64,000 bases of DNA from Amoebidium appalachense (GCA_963693365.1 CAVNZM010000015.1:3596001-3660000); one strand, 5' to 3'; shown: positions 1 to 16,464, counted from the first letter of the stretch. Translations and numbers: made by a program. Notes: generated from the sequence alone by a model not told the origin.

Positions 1-155
1 TATATTTTTTTTTGTAATCTTCAGCTTCCGGGTCCCTTTTTCAGTACCTGTCTTCGTCCTGGTATCATACCATCGATGAACCAGTAGCCGCCTATCCCAA
101 ATAGCCTAATAAGGCTATTTCCAATGGTTCAGGGACGTCACCGATTGGTGCACAG

Positions 156-4973
<4,818 letters not shown>

Positions 4974-5879
4974 AGACATAAGGTTGTTCATGAAAGTTCA
5001 ACCTCTCCCCCTACTATCGATTACCGTAACTAATGTACATTTAATGAAGCGGCTAAAGTTCCTAATCAATGATAGGAAGTGATATCCGTTTTTTTGTCCC
5101 GGAACTTTTGCATCTGGATGTGACGTGTATTACCTGGGGAAATTATGGTGATTTAATACCGTACTATCGCCAACACCGTTTGGAGCATGGTAGGAGCTGT
5201 ACAGTACGCAATTTAGCATTTTATTTTATTGTTAAACTTTTAGGTGCTTTTTTAAATGCATAAACCACTAGGCCCTACACGTTTCATGACCTGTTTTATA
5301 TACGTTAAATTGCCAGCTTGACTTCTTACATGACACAATGACAAACACAGAGACTCTTCAGTGAAAACACTCGTTTTTTAAGTGGGCAAAATGAAGGGGT
5401 ATGCAAACTATCATTCCTGGATTGCACCCATACCCCATATTAATCATATGAAGATCGTGTGTTCAGGTCTTATTTTTAATTTGCGAGCCCACCTTGGTAT
5501 GTACACGTGCATTTTTTCTTTTGCACGGGGCCACAGGCACAGCAAATTAAAGCTTCTTGCTGGGAAACACTCACAAAAAATCAATGTGGGAAATTAGTAA
5601 CACTAAAAAGTCTCACTCACAACACAATCATTGACGAAATGTACAAGTAACAGAATCTTATGCCATAAAGTATGTATGTGCATTTAGGGTGCATTGCGTA
5701 CTTGCGCGCTCTTGCATTGCTTTTAAGGGAAATGAAAAGAATTTACATAGTATCTCTATTCTGATTGGTGCAAGAAATTATTAACTTTTAAGAAAATTAT
5801 ATCTGGATATCGATGTTCCTTCTGAACCGAGCCTTCTCTGTACTTCCCTGTTAGGGCCCCCGGCCCCGAGCCTCCATCC

Positions 5880-5880
<1 letters not shown>
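4974..5880. other. 3' flank of the VASt gene; no gene seen
   Basis: AT-rich, mostly unique sequence with only short open frames. The 3' UTR and polyadenylation site of the upstream gene should lie here, but I see no clear AATAAA signal. Confidence 0.5.

Positions 5881-5882
<2 letters not shown>

Positions 5883-5925
<43 letters not shown>
5883..5925. repeat. Poly-C run of 43
   Basis: Uninterrupted C43, followed by C/T-rich sequence to about 5980. Confidence 0.97.
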
Positions 5926-5927
<2 letters not shown>

Positions 5928-6100
5928 CCGGCCCCTTCCCCAACCCCTCCTCAACCTCCCCCCCTCCCCCCCCCCCAAAAAAAAAGTTTGAAGTCCCCCT
6001 TCCCCCCATCCTCACCCCCACCCCCACCCTCACCCCACCGTGTTTTCTTATTTTGCCCCCAGCTTCGGTTAGCCCCTGAAAAATCCCTGGTTTTTTCAAA

Positions 6101-6340
6101 ACTATAGAATGGGGGCAACCCTCCAAATCTTGACGCCACCTCCAATTCGTGAAGCCACTGTAGTGTATTAAGACCATTTTCATTAGTTCTATATAATTTT
6201 TTGCGTGCCGGTTATAAAATTATTTCCTTATAACCGGCGCGCAAAAAATTAAATAGGACTAATAATAAATAGTCTCAATACCATACAGTGGCTTCACGAA
6301 TTGGAGGTGGCGTCAAGATTTGGAGGGCTGCCCCTATAGT
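6101..6340. mobile_element. Fold-back (MITE-like) element 1
   Basis: Nearly perfect inverted repeat of ~240 bp. Arms of ~110 bp begin ACTATAG and end CTATAGT; the centre is TTATAAAATTATTTCCTTATAA. The arms share, for example, CCTCCAAATCTTGACGCCAC and its complement. TTCAA occurs just outside both ends (6096-6100 and 6343-6347), a possible 5-bp target duplication. There is no coding capacity, so this looks like a non-autonomous DNA element or fold-back derivative; its family is unknown. Confidence 0.8.
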
Positions 6341-6714
6341 ACTTCAATGATTATCCTATACGTGAATAATATCCGGACCCATCACCTGTCTGAACCGTTG
6401 AATATCGACGAGTCCCAAAACTTTTGAAGGGAAGACCAACTTCAATTTGGGTAAAGAGTGATGGGTGGACGAGATTTGTGGGCGTTGCACGAATGATACA
6501 AATTGAATACTGACCCGTGGTTTTTCTTCTTCTCTTTAAATCTGAAGTTCCCAAAAAAATCAATTCAGCTGTTTAACAGTTTGATATGGAAAGCGTTTTC
6601 TAGACGGTCGAGTTCTTCCACGGCCATCATAACGGTTAGCCCTATACATATTCCTACTTCTTTATTGTTTTATAAAAACCTTTGTCACTATTCACATGAT
6701 TTAAGGAGAAAGAG

Positions 6715-6906
6715 TTCAAAACAGACTACGTACCCGGTCAGACTATCAAAATTTAGCCACCGCTGGCTAAGAGTGCTATGGTATGCGACATTTACCGATT
6801 TGCTATTAAATATGGTAGCAAATCGTAGTGACGTCATATGCCATAGCAATCTTAGCCGACGGCGGCTAAATTTAGCTAGTCTGACGGGGTACGTAGTCTG
6901 TTTGAA
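6715..6906. mobile_element. Fold-back (MITE-like) element 2
   Basis: Inverted repeat of ~190 bp. Left end TTCAAAACAGACTACGTACC, right end GGTACGTAGTCTGTTTGAA, with arms continuing through GTCAGACTA and TTTAGCC..GGCTAAG. The centre is AT-rich and includes TTTGCTATTAAATATGG. It has no open frame and a different sequence from element 1. Confidence 0.8.
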
Positions 6907-7130
6907 CCGTTAGTCGTTAAGTTATGAATTAACGCCAGTGCTGCCACAGAGTGGGAGACCACCGTGCGGCCTGTAGGGGATTATAAGCTTTAACAATTTG
7001 CCGGCATGAATTAGTGCAAACAGTGATTAGGTGGCCGCTTCTCCACAGTGACTTTCGACCAATCACCTGCTACCTTCGAAATTCTGTGGTAGCTCCCACC
7101 ATTTTTTAACGGTCGGGGTCAACTTGTAGT

Positions 7131-7179
<49 letters not shown>

Positions 7180-7211
7180 ACCGAATGCCTCCTGATTTAA
7201 AAATTTAATTT

Positions 7212-7245
<34 letters not shown>
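7131..7245. repeat. G48 run followed by A33 run
   Basis: G48 at 7131-7178, then ~34 bp of unique sequence, then A33 at 7213-7245. Confidence 0.95.
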
Positions 7246-7247
<2 letters not shown>

Positions 7248-7394
7248 CAACAACAAGGGAAATGGTTTGTTTCTTGTGATAACCAAGAAGCACACGTAGG
7301 ACCGTCACCGTCACGCTGTTTGAAACCACTCATTATTATCCGTCATGTAATTATCGTTACATCACGTGCACTGTATTACATCTCATTCAGCCCC

Positions 7395-7426
<32 letters not shown>

Positions 7427-7953
7427 TAATATTTATATAAAAAAAAGCCTCATTCGATTGAGTTTACATAGTGGCTTCCCGAAGGGTGACCAGTGGCTTC
7501 ATCAACTCAGCGAATGAATCGGCTCGGTGTATATTTACATATATCTCATTTTCACACTTCACAGCAATATATATGCATGTCTTTCTGCGTTCGGAAGCAA
7601 TATTCACTGAAGCGGTGAGACCCGTCACAAAATCGAACACAGAGGCAATTTGAGGCCTATAATTGAGTGGATTATTAGAATGGTCGAGGGAAAAATTTAA
7701 TGCCGCGGCCAACCTGAATCGCTCCAAGAACCCCATTAAGCTATTAAATAATTTAAAAACATTACATTGAATGAACTTGGCAACCGAACATAGTACAAAC
7801 ACCGATCTCACTGTACAGAACATGGCCATGATATGCTCATTGCTGCTTCTAGCCGATTATACGCTCACCTAGCATGTTTTTTTTTCCCCCGAAAAAAATT
7901 AAAGTATAAGTTTTTCGTGCAACTTTAAGCGGCTTTAATATTAATCATTGAAA

Positions 7954-7954
<1 letters not shown>
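7246..7954. other. AT-rich intergenic stretch; no supported gene
   Basis: Contains a 121-codon minus-strand open frame (7464-7829) that has no recognisable motif and no splice context. A C12/T23 block lies at 7390-7428. Confidence 0.4.
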
Positions 7955-8029
<75 letters not shown>

Positions 8030-8038
8030 CACACACAC
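7955..8038. repeat. (CA)n microsatellite
   Basis: About 80 bp of CA. Confidence 0.97.
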
Positions 8039-8162
8039 ATGTACACAAGAGGACCGGGCGTGTGTGCAAGCACGCACACACACGCACACTCAATGGCCAT
8101 CCGAGGCCCAGCCCCCCCTCCCCCCTCCCCCCTCCCCCCTCGTGGATCACGTGGGCCCCCCC

Positions 8163-8275
8163 CTGAGAATGGGCTCTGCTTATTTATGCATACTCTTTAT
8201 GTGTCACGCTTTGCACTGTCTCTGCATCGTGTTGTCCGTTGTATATGTGTACTTCGTATTTTTTAGCTCATCCAA
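8163..8275 (+). repeat. Dispersed C-run-bounded repeat, copy E
   Basis: Preceded by GTGGATCACGTGGGC plus a C-run, then TGAGAATGGGCTCTGCTTAT, TGCATACTCTTTATGTG, TGCATCGTGTTGTCCGTTG and TGTGTACTTCGTA. C-rich sequence follows. A partial second start (GGGGCTCTACTTATC) lies at 8471-8490. Confidence 0.85.
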
Positions 8276-8499
8276 CCCTCCCCACCCCCCACCCCCTCCC
8301 CCCCCTCCCCCACCCATCCACCCCCCCACCCCCCCCCCCCCCCCCCCCTCCACCCACCCACCCAGTTCCCACCCACCTTTCCTACATATATCCAAGTGGA
8401 TTCAACGTGCTGGATAAGGTGAATGACTCAAAACTCTGTTTTGTGTTCGAGTTTTCACGCCCGCCAAGGGCGGGGCTCTACTTATCTTTACTAGTGAAG

Positions 8500-8575
8500 C
8501 CTTGATATTCTTTGATTGTGCTCATGATTTTCTTCTGCCCCGCAGGCAGCCTGGCTATGATAATCTCTTTTTTCT

Positions 8576-8606
<31 letters not shown>

Positions 8607-9206
8607 TTCCCCCTCCCCCCATCGGTACATCTTAACCTTGTAATCATCCCCCTCCCCTCCTCCCCGCCCCCCTCCTCACCCCGCAACCCCACCCACCCCA
8701 CAAGGCTCCCTCATGACATATTTAACACAAAAAAAGGACTCGCGTTAACGATAAGCTGTAGGCCCTGCCCGCGGGCGGACCAAACGTGATTATTATTATA
8801 ATCACGGTGACACCGTGACAAGGCTTATTAACTGCCCTCCACTAGGGCGCCACCCAACCACTGTGTATATCATGATCCCTGAAGTCATGCACACAGGCGG
8901 CATTTACGCACGAAACACTTTTAGAGAAGATTGACACATGACACACGCATCCTTGTGGCTGCCACAAGGAGTTTCATTATGGCTGCCACAAGGTAGCGAT
9001 CGGAGATCTCAGTCCAGAATATTCGTATCAACGAAATTTTTGTTTGTGGCATGTCCCTATCACATTCACTGATCGCTGGCCGGCGTTTTGGATTTGATTC
9101 CGGCCATCGTCAGATTGACCGCCGGCGCCGGCCACGGCAGCGAGCGCCGTAATACAAGATGTGACATGTACCTCGATCACGGCCATCTAGAAACACCCGT
9201 GACCCT
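8500..9206. other. Intergenic; small repeats only
   Basis: C-run at 8577-8606. A near-perfect inverted pair GTGATTATTATTATAATCAC lies at 8787-8806. The unit TGGCTGCCACAAGG is present twice at 8955-8993. No gene is visible. Confidence 0.5.
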
Positions 9207-9335
9207 GATATATAGTCATCACCCGACATCTATGTACGTGATCATGATATACCGCTGAGGGGATATTCCGAGCAAAACCCCCCCCATACCTGAGACTGGT
9301 TTCTCTTTGCCTCGAGTAAACAGCGTAAACCCCCA
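9207..9335 (+). repeat. Direct repeat, left copy, flanking the RT fragment
   Basis: Closely matches 10189-10320: CATCACCCGACA.CTATGTA, CGTGATCATGATATACCGCT, GAGGGGATATTC.GAGCAAAA and GCCTCGAGTAAACAGCGTAA. It is followed at 9339-9379 by a 19-bp unit (CTCATAGACTCTGATCCCC) repeated twice. Confidence 0.9.
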
Positions 9336-9378
9336 TGTACACCCCCCCTCATAGACTCTGATCCCCCTCATAGACTCT

Positions 9379-9972
9379 GATAAGTATTTCTCGGAACTGT
9401 TTAAAGATAGGACCCCCGCTCAGAAACCTATTGTGTGGCCTGTAGACCCATCTATCCCCATAGAATCGATCCTCGCCTTTTTCAGTCCCGATACCATATG
9501 GTCTGTGATATCTAGTCATGATAGCTCTAGTAAGTCTTGTGGACCTGATGGAGTCCCTGCTGGGTTTCTTAAAATCCTTGTTCCCTCCTACCCACAAAAG
9601 GAAAGTGATCGTGCTATTAAACCTGATCTTACTATTACGTTAAGCTCTCTCTTTTCTTGGTGTGCTAAATGTGGGCATGTCCCGTCATCTTGGTTAGATA
9701 CCTTAGTGATCCCCATAGTTAAGAAGGACTCTGAGGGCCCCATATCATCTTTTCGCCCCATCACACTAACCCAGGTTGTTCGTAGATTCTTTGAAGCTTG
9801 CTTACTTAGGTTATTTGCACATCACCCTGGCACTGCACGATTCTATGCAAGTTGGTGCACGATATGTTGGCTTTATTGATTGGAAAACTTATTACGATTC
9901 TGTCTTCCCTGGTCTCCTATGGGAAAAGCTTGCTGCACGGGGTGTACCACACTGCATTGGTGTTCTGTTAGA

Positions 9973-10069
<97 letters not shown>

Positions 10070-10185
10070 CCAGCTGATACCGAGTGTCCCAGGGGAGCCC
10101 GAAAAAAAAAAAAACAAAAAAAAAAAACGGGGAACCCCAACTTATTGATTTTTCTTAGTCTTTATGGTGTCTCGTAGAGAAAGTA
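9379..10185 (+). pseudogene. Non-LTR retrotransposon reverse transcriptase fragment, broken
   Basis: The first frame (to ~9870) has the LINE finger motif SCGPDGVPAGFLK, then FSWCAKCGHVPSSWL and ISSFRPITLTQVVRRFFEA. A frameshift near 9840-9876 leads to the palm motif A region VGFIDWKTYYDSVFPGLLWE and KLAARGVPHCIGVLLEA. A ~96-bp (CA)n tract interrupts at 9973-10068. Then motif B remains as VSQGSP (10085-10102), immediately followed by two A-rich runs and a broken PTY.FFLVFMVSRRE. No motif C follows. The element is inactive and 5'-truncated. A likely C-terminal remnant of the same family sits at 12398-12710. Confidence 0.8.
9973..10068. repeat. (CA)n inside the RT fragment
   Basis: About 96 bp of CA lies exactly between RT palm motifs A and B of the decayed element. 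Confidence 0.95.
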
Positions 10186-10188
10186 AGC

Positions 10189-10320
10189 CTTATATATAAT
10201 CATCACCCGACAGCTATGTACGTGATCATGATATACCGCTGAGGGGATATTCGGAGCAAAAAACCCCCCATACCTGAGACTGGTCTCTCTTTGCCTCGAG
10301 TAAACAGCGTAAACCCCCCC
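10189..10320 (+). repeat. Direct repeat, right copy, flanking the RT fragment
   Basis: Second copy of the 9207-9335 sequence, about 90% identical by eye. A short piece of it (GTAAACAGTGTAAACCCC) also occurs at 43246-43263, in intron 14 of the H+-ATPase gene. Confidence 0.9.
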
Positions 10321-10458
10321 TTGCTTCTTTGCTTCTTTGCTTTGATCCTCCCCCCTCCCCCTCCCCCCTCCCCCTCACCCACATCACCCCCTCCCCCGGG
10401 TTTCGTTAACGAGGTGAATAGGTCGAAACTCGGGTACTGTGGATGACGTGGGCCCCCC

Positions 10459-10563
10459 CTGAGGATGGGCTCTGCTTATTATTATACTCTTTATGTATGG
10501 CTTGCATTCTGCATCGTGTTATCCGTTTGTTCTTGTGTACTTCGTACTTTTTGACGCATTCAA
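10459..10563 (+). repeat. Dispersed C-run-bounded repeat, copy F
   Basis: Preceded by GTGGATGACGTGGGCC and a C-run. Reads TGAGGATGGGCTCTGCTTAT, then ATACTCTTTATGTATGGC, TGCATCGTGTTATCCGT and GTGTACTTCGTACTTT. C-rich sequence follows. Confidence 0.85.
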
Positions 10564-10763
10564 ACCCCCCCTCCCCCCAAACACACACACACAGTTTTTT
10601 GGTTGCTTGCTTCATTACTTCTTTGCTTCTTTGCTTCTTTGCTTCTTTGCTTCGCTGCTTTGATCCCCCTCCCCCCCTCCCACACACACACACAATCCTT
10701 TGGTTCCTTGCATCGTTTCTCGGTTGCTTCTTTGCTTCCTTGCTTTTATTTCCCCGGGCCCTC

Positions 10764-10886
10764 CCTGAGGATGGGCTCTGGTTATGACGCATACTGTGCG
10801 CATGGCTGATGTTGAATACTTGAATGTTTGCCTTTGCATGTGTCCTTCGTGTATGCGTACTTCGTACCGTGTTCCGCATTCAAACC
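10764..10886 (+). repeat. Dispersed C-run-bounded repeat, copy G
   Basis: Reads TGAGGATGGGCTCTGGTTAT, then GCATACTGTGCGCATGG, TGTGTCCTTCGTGTATGCGT and ACTTCGTACCGTGTTCCGCA, and then a C-run. Confidence 0.8.
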
Positions 10887-11134
10887 CCCCCCCCCCCCCT
10901 ACACACACACACACACACACACAATCTTTTCGTTTGTTGCTTCGTTGCTTCCTTGCTTCTTTTCTTGCTTCTTTGCCTCTTTACTTCTTTGCTTTGATCC
11001 CCCCCCCCCCCCCCCCCCCCCTTCCCACACACACAAACATACACACACACACACACACACACAAAAATCTGTTCGTTGGTTGCTTCTTTGCTTCTTTGTT
11101 TTGCTCTCTCTCTCGCCTCCCCCCTCCCCCCCCC

Positions 11135-11171
<37 letters not shown>

Positions 11172-11268
11172 GTTTGCGGTTCGTTGCTTCGTTGCTTCTT
11201 TGCTTCTTTGCATCTTTGCTTCTTTGTCTTAATCCCCCCCCACCTCCCCCCTCCCCCCCCCTCCCCGC

Positions 11269-11358
<90 letters not shown>

Positions 11359-11732
11359 TTTGCGGTTCGTTGCTTCGTTGCTTCTTTGCTTCTTTGTCTT
11401 AATCCCCCCCCCTCCCTCCCCCCTCCCCCCCCCCCCACAAACACACATCACCCCAGCCCCCCACACACAATTTTTTGGTTCGTTGCTTCTTTGCCTCTTT
11501 GTTTCTTTGCTTTGATTCCTCCCCCCCCCCCCCCCCCCCCCCCCACACACACACACAATCTTTAGGTTCCTTGCTTCGTTGCTTCGTTGCTTGTTTGGTT
11601 TATCCCCCCCCCCCCCCCCCCCCTCCCCCCCCCCCCCCCACGCACCCACACACACACACACAAAATCTTTTCGTTGGTTGCTTCTTTGCTTCTTTGCTTC
11701 TTTGCTTCTTTGTTTTGGTCCCCCCCCCCCCC

Positions 11733-11775
<43 letters not shown>

Positions 11776-11829
11776 TTATGGTTCGTTGCTTCGTTGCTTC
11801 TTTGCTTCTTTGCTTTTACCCCTCCCCCC

Positions 11830-11860
<31 letters not shown>

Positions 11861-12027
11861 ACACACACATCACTCCAGCCCCCCACACACAATTATAGTT
11901 CGTTGCTCTTTGCCTCTCTGCTTCTTTGCTTTGATCCCCCCCCCCCCCCCCCCCCCCCCTACACACACACACACACACTCACTCTTTTGGTTCCTTGCTT
12001 CGTTGCTTCGTTGCTTGTTTGCTTTTA

Positions 12028-12063
<36 letters not shown>

Positions 12064-12160
12064 AAGAAACACAGATTTTTTCTATTGTTGCTTCTTTGCT
12101 TCTTTGCGTCTTTGTTTTGATCCCTCCCCCCCCCCCTTCCCCCCCCCCCTCCCCCTCCCC

Positions 12161-12191
<31 letters not shown>

Positions 12192-12397
12192 AAACACACG
12201 CAGTCTTTTGGTTCGTTGCTTCATTTCTTTTGCTTCTTTGCTTCTTTGCTTCTTTGCTTCTTTGCTTCTTTGCTTTCACCTCCCCCCCCCCTCCCCCCCC
12301 TGCCTCTCCCCCCTCACCCACATCCCCCCCCCCCTCCCCCTCCCCCCGGCCCCCACCCACCCACCCACACCCGCCCACGCACGCACACAAACTTCAG

Positions 12398-12730
12398 ATG
12401 TCAAATGGACGCATTTCTTAAAGACATCGAAGACGGTCGTAATGTGCAAATGGCTTTAGCTTGGCGTTGTAATCGGTTCCTAATGGATACATATAGGCCC
12501 ACGAAATGTATTCGTTGCTCAGGGACCTTTAAGAGGGGTTGAGTTGCTAGATGGGGTTTGCTCACGGAGGTACTCCCCCCAGAGACCTTGGCCTCTTTTC
12601 GTAGCTATATAGACGCAGTTCCGGCAGAGACCCCCCACTTGGAGGGGTTCTCTGTGATAGAGTTTATCCTAAATTTGGCTAAGTTAGATTTGGTAGTTTT
12701 AGCTTTGTCTTTCCTATCTACACTAATTTT
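12398..12730 (+). pseudogene. C-terminal remnant of a non-LTR retrotransposon ORF
   Basis: The frame contains ALAWRCNRFLMD and the knuckle KCIRCSGTFKRG. After one in-frame TGA it continues as LLTEVLPPETLASF. The same arrangement (MAWQCNRFLV, MCNMCGGRFTRG) is encoded on the minus strand at 58422-58718, so both are copies of one element family. It lies 2.2 kb from the RT fragment at 9379-10185, which is plausibly the same insertion split by the composite satellite. Confidence 0.6.
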
Positions 12731-12847
12731 TAATTGTATTTGTCCTCCCCCCCCCCCCCCCCCCCCCGCACGCACGCACGCACACACAGACACGTGAACA
12801 CACGTGCACACATACACACAAACACACATGCACAGACGCACACACAA

Positions 12848-13130
12848 AAGCACACACACAGGGACATATGCACACACAAAGCACACACACAGGGACATAT
12901 GCACACACAAAAGCACACACACAGGGACATATGCACACACAAAAGCACACACACAGTGACATATGCACACACAAAAGCACACACACAGGGACATATGCAC
13001 ACACAAAAGCACACACACAGGGACATATGCACACACAAAAGCACACACACAGTGACATATGCACACACAAAGGCACACACGTGCCCATGCGCACGTGCAC
13101 ACACAAAAGCACACACACACCGTGACATAT
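12848..13130. repeat. 32-bp minisatellite, about 8-9 units
   Basis: The unit AAAGCACACACACAGGGACA followed by TATGCACACACA repeats regularly; some units carry GTGACA instead of GGGACA. Confidence 0.9.
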
Positions 13131-13833
<703 letters not shown>

Positions 13834-14460
13834 AAACACACACACAAACACAAACCCAAACACTAAAACCAAAACCAACGACCATGGCTGTGTGTGTGTG
13901 TGTGTACGGATTAAAAGCGAATGATTCGATATCTGTGCTTAGATTTTTTTGGCTAGCTGTTGCTATATGCCCTTGCTTTGTGGGGGAGGGGGGGGGGGGG
14001 GGAGGGGGGGGAGGGAGGGGTAGGATGTGTTGGTGTGGTTTAGTGAGGGGGGGAGGAGGGGGGGGAGGGTAAGGATGTGTTGGTGTGGGTCATTGTAAGG
14101 CGTCACTTTTTTTTGTTTATTTGCACACCTTCAGCACTGGATATGTAACATTACTGATGTGTGAATTCGATGGCTGTGCATGTGTCAGTATAACTAACTG
14201 CATGCGTGACACCCTGTACATGTACATGCGCACGTACACTGCATACATATGCACGTGGTCCATATCCCACCTCCCATTATGAAAATGAATGATCTCACTC
14301 GCTTGCTCGGGTGTGCTCAGCAGCTGGCTGTATATGCATTCGTGTGCCCATAGTTATAAATATAAGCGTGCCCAGAGTTATAATTATAAGCCTTGCTTGT
14401 ACTGAACTAACGGAACAATAAGAAAGCTTTCCCAAGATACGGAAATTATCGTAACAAAAG

Positions 14461-14590
14461 TTACCGTACAAAATATACATAGTTTGACGAAAGCTTACAG
14501 ACAATATGCATGGTTTGATGAAACTTTAACACAGACAAGATATACATGGTTTGAAGAACGGTTACAGAAAAAATACCTAACAAGAAGAGA
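14461..14590 (+). repeat. Degenerate ~35-bp tandem repeat
   Basis: Three to four units built on ATACATGGTTTGA.GAA..TTACAGA.AA. They run directly into the duplicated block that starts at ~14590. Confidence 0.65.
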
Positions 14591-14820
14591 ACTTGGACAT
14601 GTGTGTATATGCCCCCCCCCCCCCCCCCCCCCCCCCCCGGCAGGTTCAGCTGCTGAGCCACCGGGTCCAGACGGGCCAGCCAAATAAGTTGCAGATTGAA
14701 ACCTTCCGCCCGGGGCCCACCCCCTCTCCTCAAGTCCCCCCTCCCTCCCTCCCCTCCCCGGGTATCCTTCGCCCCCCCCTCCCCCCCCCCCCCCCGGGGA
14801 AACCACCTCGACACACACAC

Positions 14821-14903
<83 letters not shown>

Positions 14904-14935
14904 CACCTATATTTAATGGCCCTGTGCCCATATTA
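14590..14935. repeat. Duplicated block, left copy
   Basis: Order: ATATGC, poly-C, AGGTTCAGCTGCTGAGCCACC, C/T-rich, TCGACACACAC(CA)n, CTGCCACCTATATTTAATGG and CTGTGCCCAT. The same order recurs at 15515-15915. Confidence 0.8.
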
Positions 14936-15514
14936 CTCCTTGAGTGAACATGTGTGGAGGGGTCACGGTTACTGTAAATCACCGGCGCTATCATGGGGGG
15001 GGGGGGGGGGTTCGTCTTCTGTGTGTGCTGCCTTCTGTCAACGAATGGCTGTTTTTTGTATGTGCGCTTTGTGTTTTGGTTTGCTTTGGGGTCTGTTATA
15101 GTCAATTGAATCGATAATCCTGATAACGGTTCACCGTCCCCCCCCCCCCCCCCCCTCCCCCTCCTCATCCCCTACTGTACCCCCCCCAGCTTCACCCCCC
15201 CCACCCACCCCCCCCCCCCTACCCCTCCACCCCCCTCTTTCCCCTCCATATCCACCCGAGCCCTTTCATACTATCATGCTTTACACTTAATGAATTTATT
15301 TCGTATGATGTTGTCAGTTACCTCCAGGACCACGTTGTATTTTACTAAAATGGTAGTGAAATTTTTACACCTAACCACACGGTTACATGCGATGATCTCA
15401 TTTGAATCTTATGTATGCACAGAAGATGCTGCAAAGAACTGCAGTAAGTTGAACGGACCCATTAGTTTCAACGATATCTTGAAAGAAAGAATTAGAAAAA
15501 ATCAGACAAAACAA
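14936..15514. other. Spacer between duplicated blocks
   Basis: G-run at 14996-15010, C-runs at 15137-15154, and moderately unique AT-rich sequence from 15250. No gene recognised. Confidence 0.4.
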
Positions 15515-15520
15515 TACATA

Positions 15521-15562
<42 letters not shown>

Positions 15563-15792
15563 ACACCCCCAATCCCCTCCCCCCCCGTAGGTTTAGCTGC
15601 GCCACCGCGGTCGGGCTGAATATTTCCCCCCACCCCTCTCCTCGATTCCCCCCTCTCTCCCTCCCTCCCCCGGTCCCATCCGGGAGTACCCCCCCCCCCC
15701 CCCCCCCCCCCCCCACATATGGCCATATGCCCCGGCCCCCCCCCCCCCCCTCTCCCCCCTCCCCCCCCCCCCCCCCCCTTTCGACACACACA

Positions 15793-15882
<90 letters not shown>

Positions 15883-15915
15883 CACGTATATTAGATGGCT
15901 CTGTACCCATTACGT
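15515..15915. repeat. Duplicated block, right copy
   Basis: Matches 14590-14935 segment by segment: TAGGTTTAGCTGCGCCACC, poly-C, TTTCGACACACA(CA)n, CTGCCACGTATATTAGATGG and CTGTACCCAT. Spacing is about 930 bp, and the CA and C tracts differ in length. Confidence 0.8.
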
Positions 15916-16129
15916 CACTCTGTCAATTGCAATATATGGTTATTTACTAAGAATAAAGGAGGGGTTTGGTTTTAGCTATGGCGTGGCTTTTTGGGGGGTC
16001 CGTATGTATACCAAACTCCTTGAAGTTCATGCTATCATGCTTTATACACACATTATTATTATCATATTATAATATATTATATTACACACGAAAACTACAG
16101 AGACTCGATATAGAGAAGATACAATTGGA

Positions 16130-16268
16130 AGGTACGTACAGACGATAGTTACGGACACAAGAAGTTAAATATGGACGGAAGGTACAGACGAAAGGTACAG
16201 ACGAAAGGTACAGACAAAAGAAGTTACGGACGGAAGGTACAGACGATAGTTACAGACACAAGGTATAT
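16130..16268 (+). repeat. 14-bp minisatellite GGTACAGACGAAA(N)
   Basis: About nine units or variants (GGTACAGACGAAA, AGTTACGGACGGA, AGTTACAGACACA). Confidence 0.85.
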
Positions 16269-16421
16269 ACATACGGGGGCCCAGGCGAGCACGAACTGAT
16301 ACGTTGTATTATTTTTAGCGTTCGGACACGTGTACACACGTGTGCACGTACGTATGTCTGGGTGTGTTCGTGTGAGGGGGGATCCGAGGGGAGAGGGGAG
16401 AGGGGCCCGGGAGGAGGGGGG

Positions 16422-16464
<43 letters not shown>

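Larger units (their letters stand above)
10321..12275. repeat. Composite satellite: (GCTTCTTT)n - TTTGATCC - poly-C - (CA)n, about 14 units
   Basis: Each 90-190-bp unit has the same order: AATCTTTTGGTTCGTTGC-type start, GCTTC/TTTG pentamer-octamer run, CTTTGATCC or a variant, poly-C, then (CA)n. Unit starts are seen near 10593, 10694, 10921, 11062, 11170, 11357, 11470, 11556, 11663, 11772, 11890, 11981, 12072 and 12202. Copies F (10459-10563) and G (10764-10886) of the dispersed repeat are embedded near the left end. Confidence 0.9.

Noticed and set aside
7464-7829. 121-codon minus-strand open frame
   Set aside because: No recognisable motif, AT-rich context, and no splice signals or neighbouring exons.
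9207-10320. Reading the direct repeats as LTRs of an LTR retrotransposon
   Set aside because: No TG...CA ends, primer-binding site or polypurine tract is visible, and the enclosed RT has non-LTR motifs (SCGPDGVPAG, VSQGSP).
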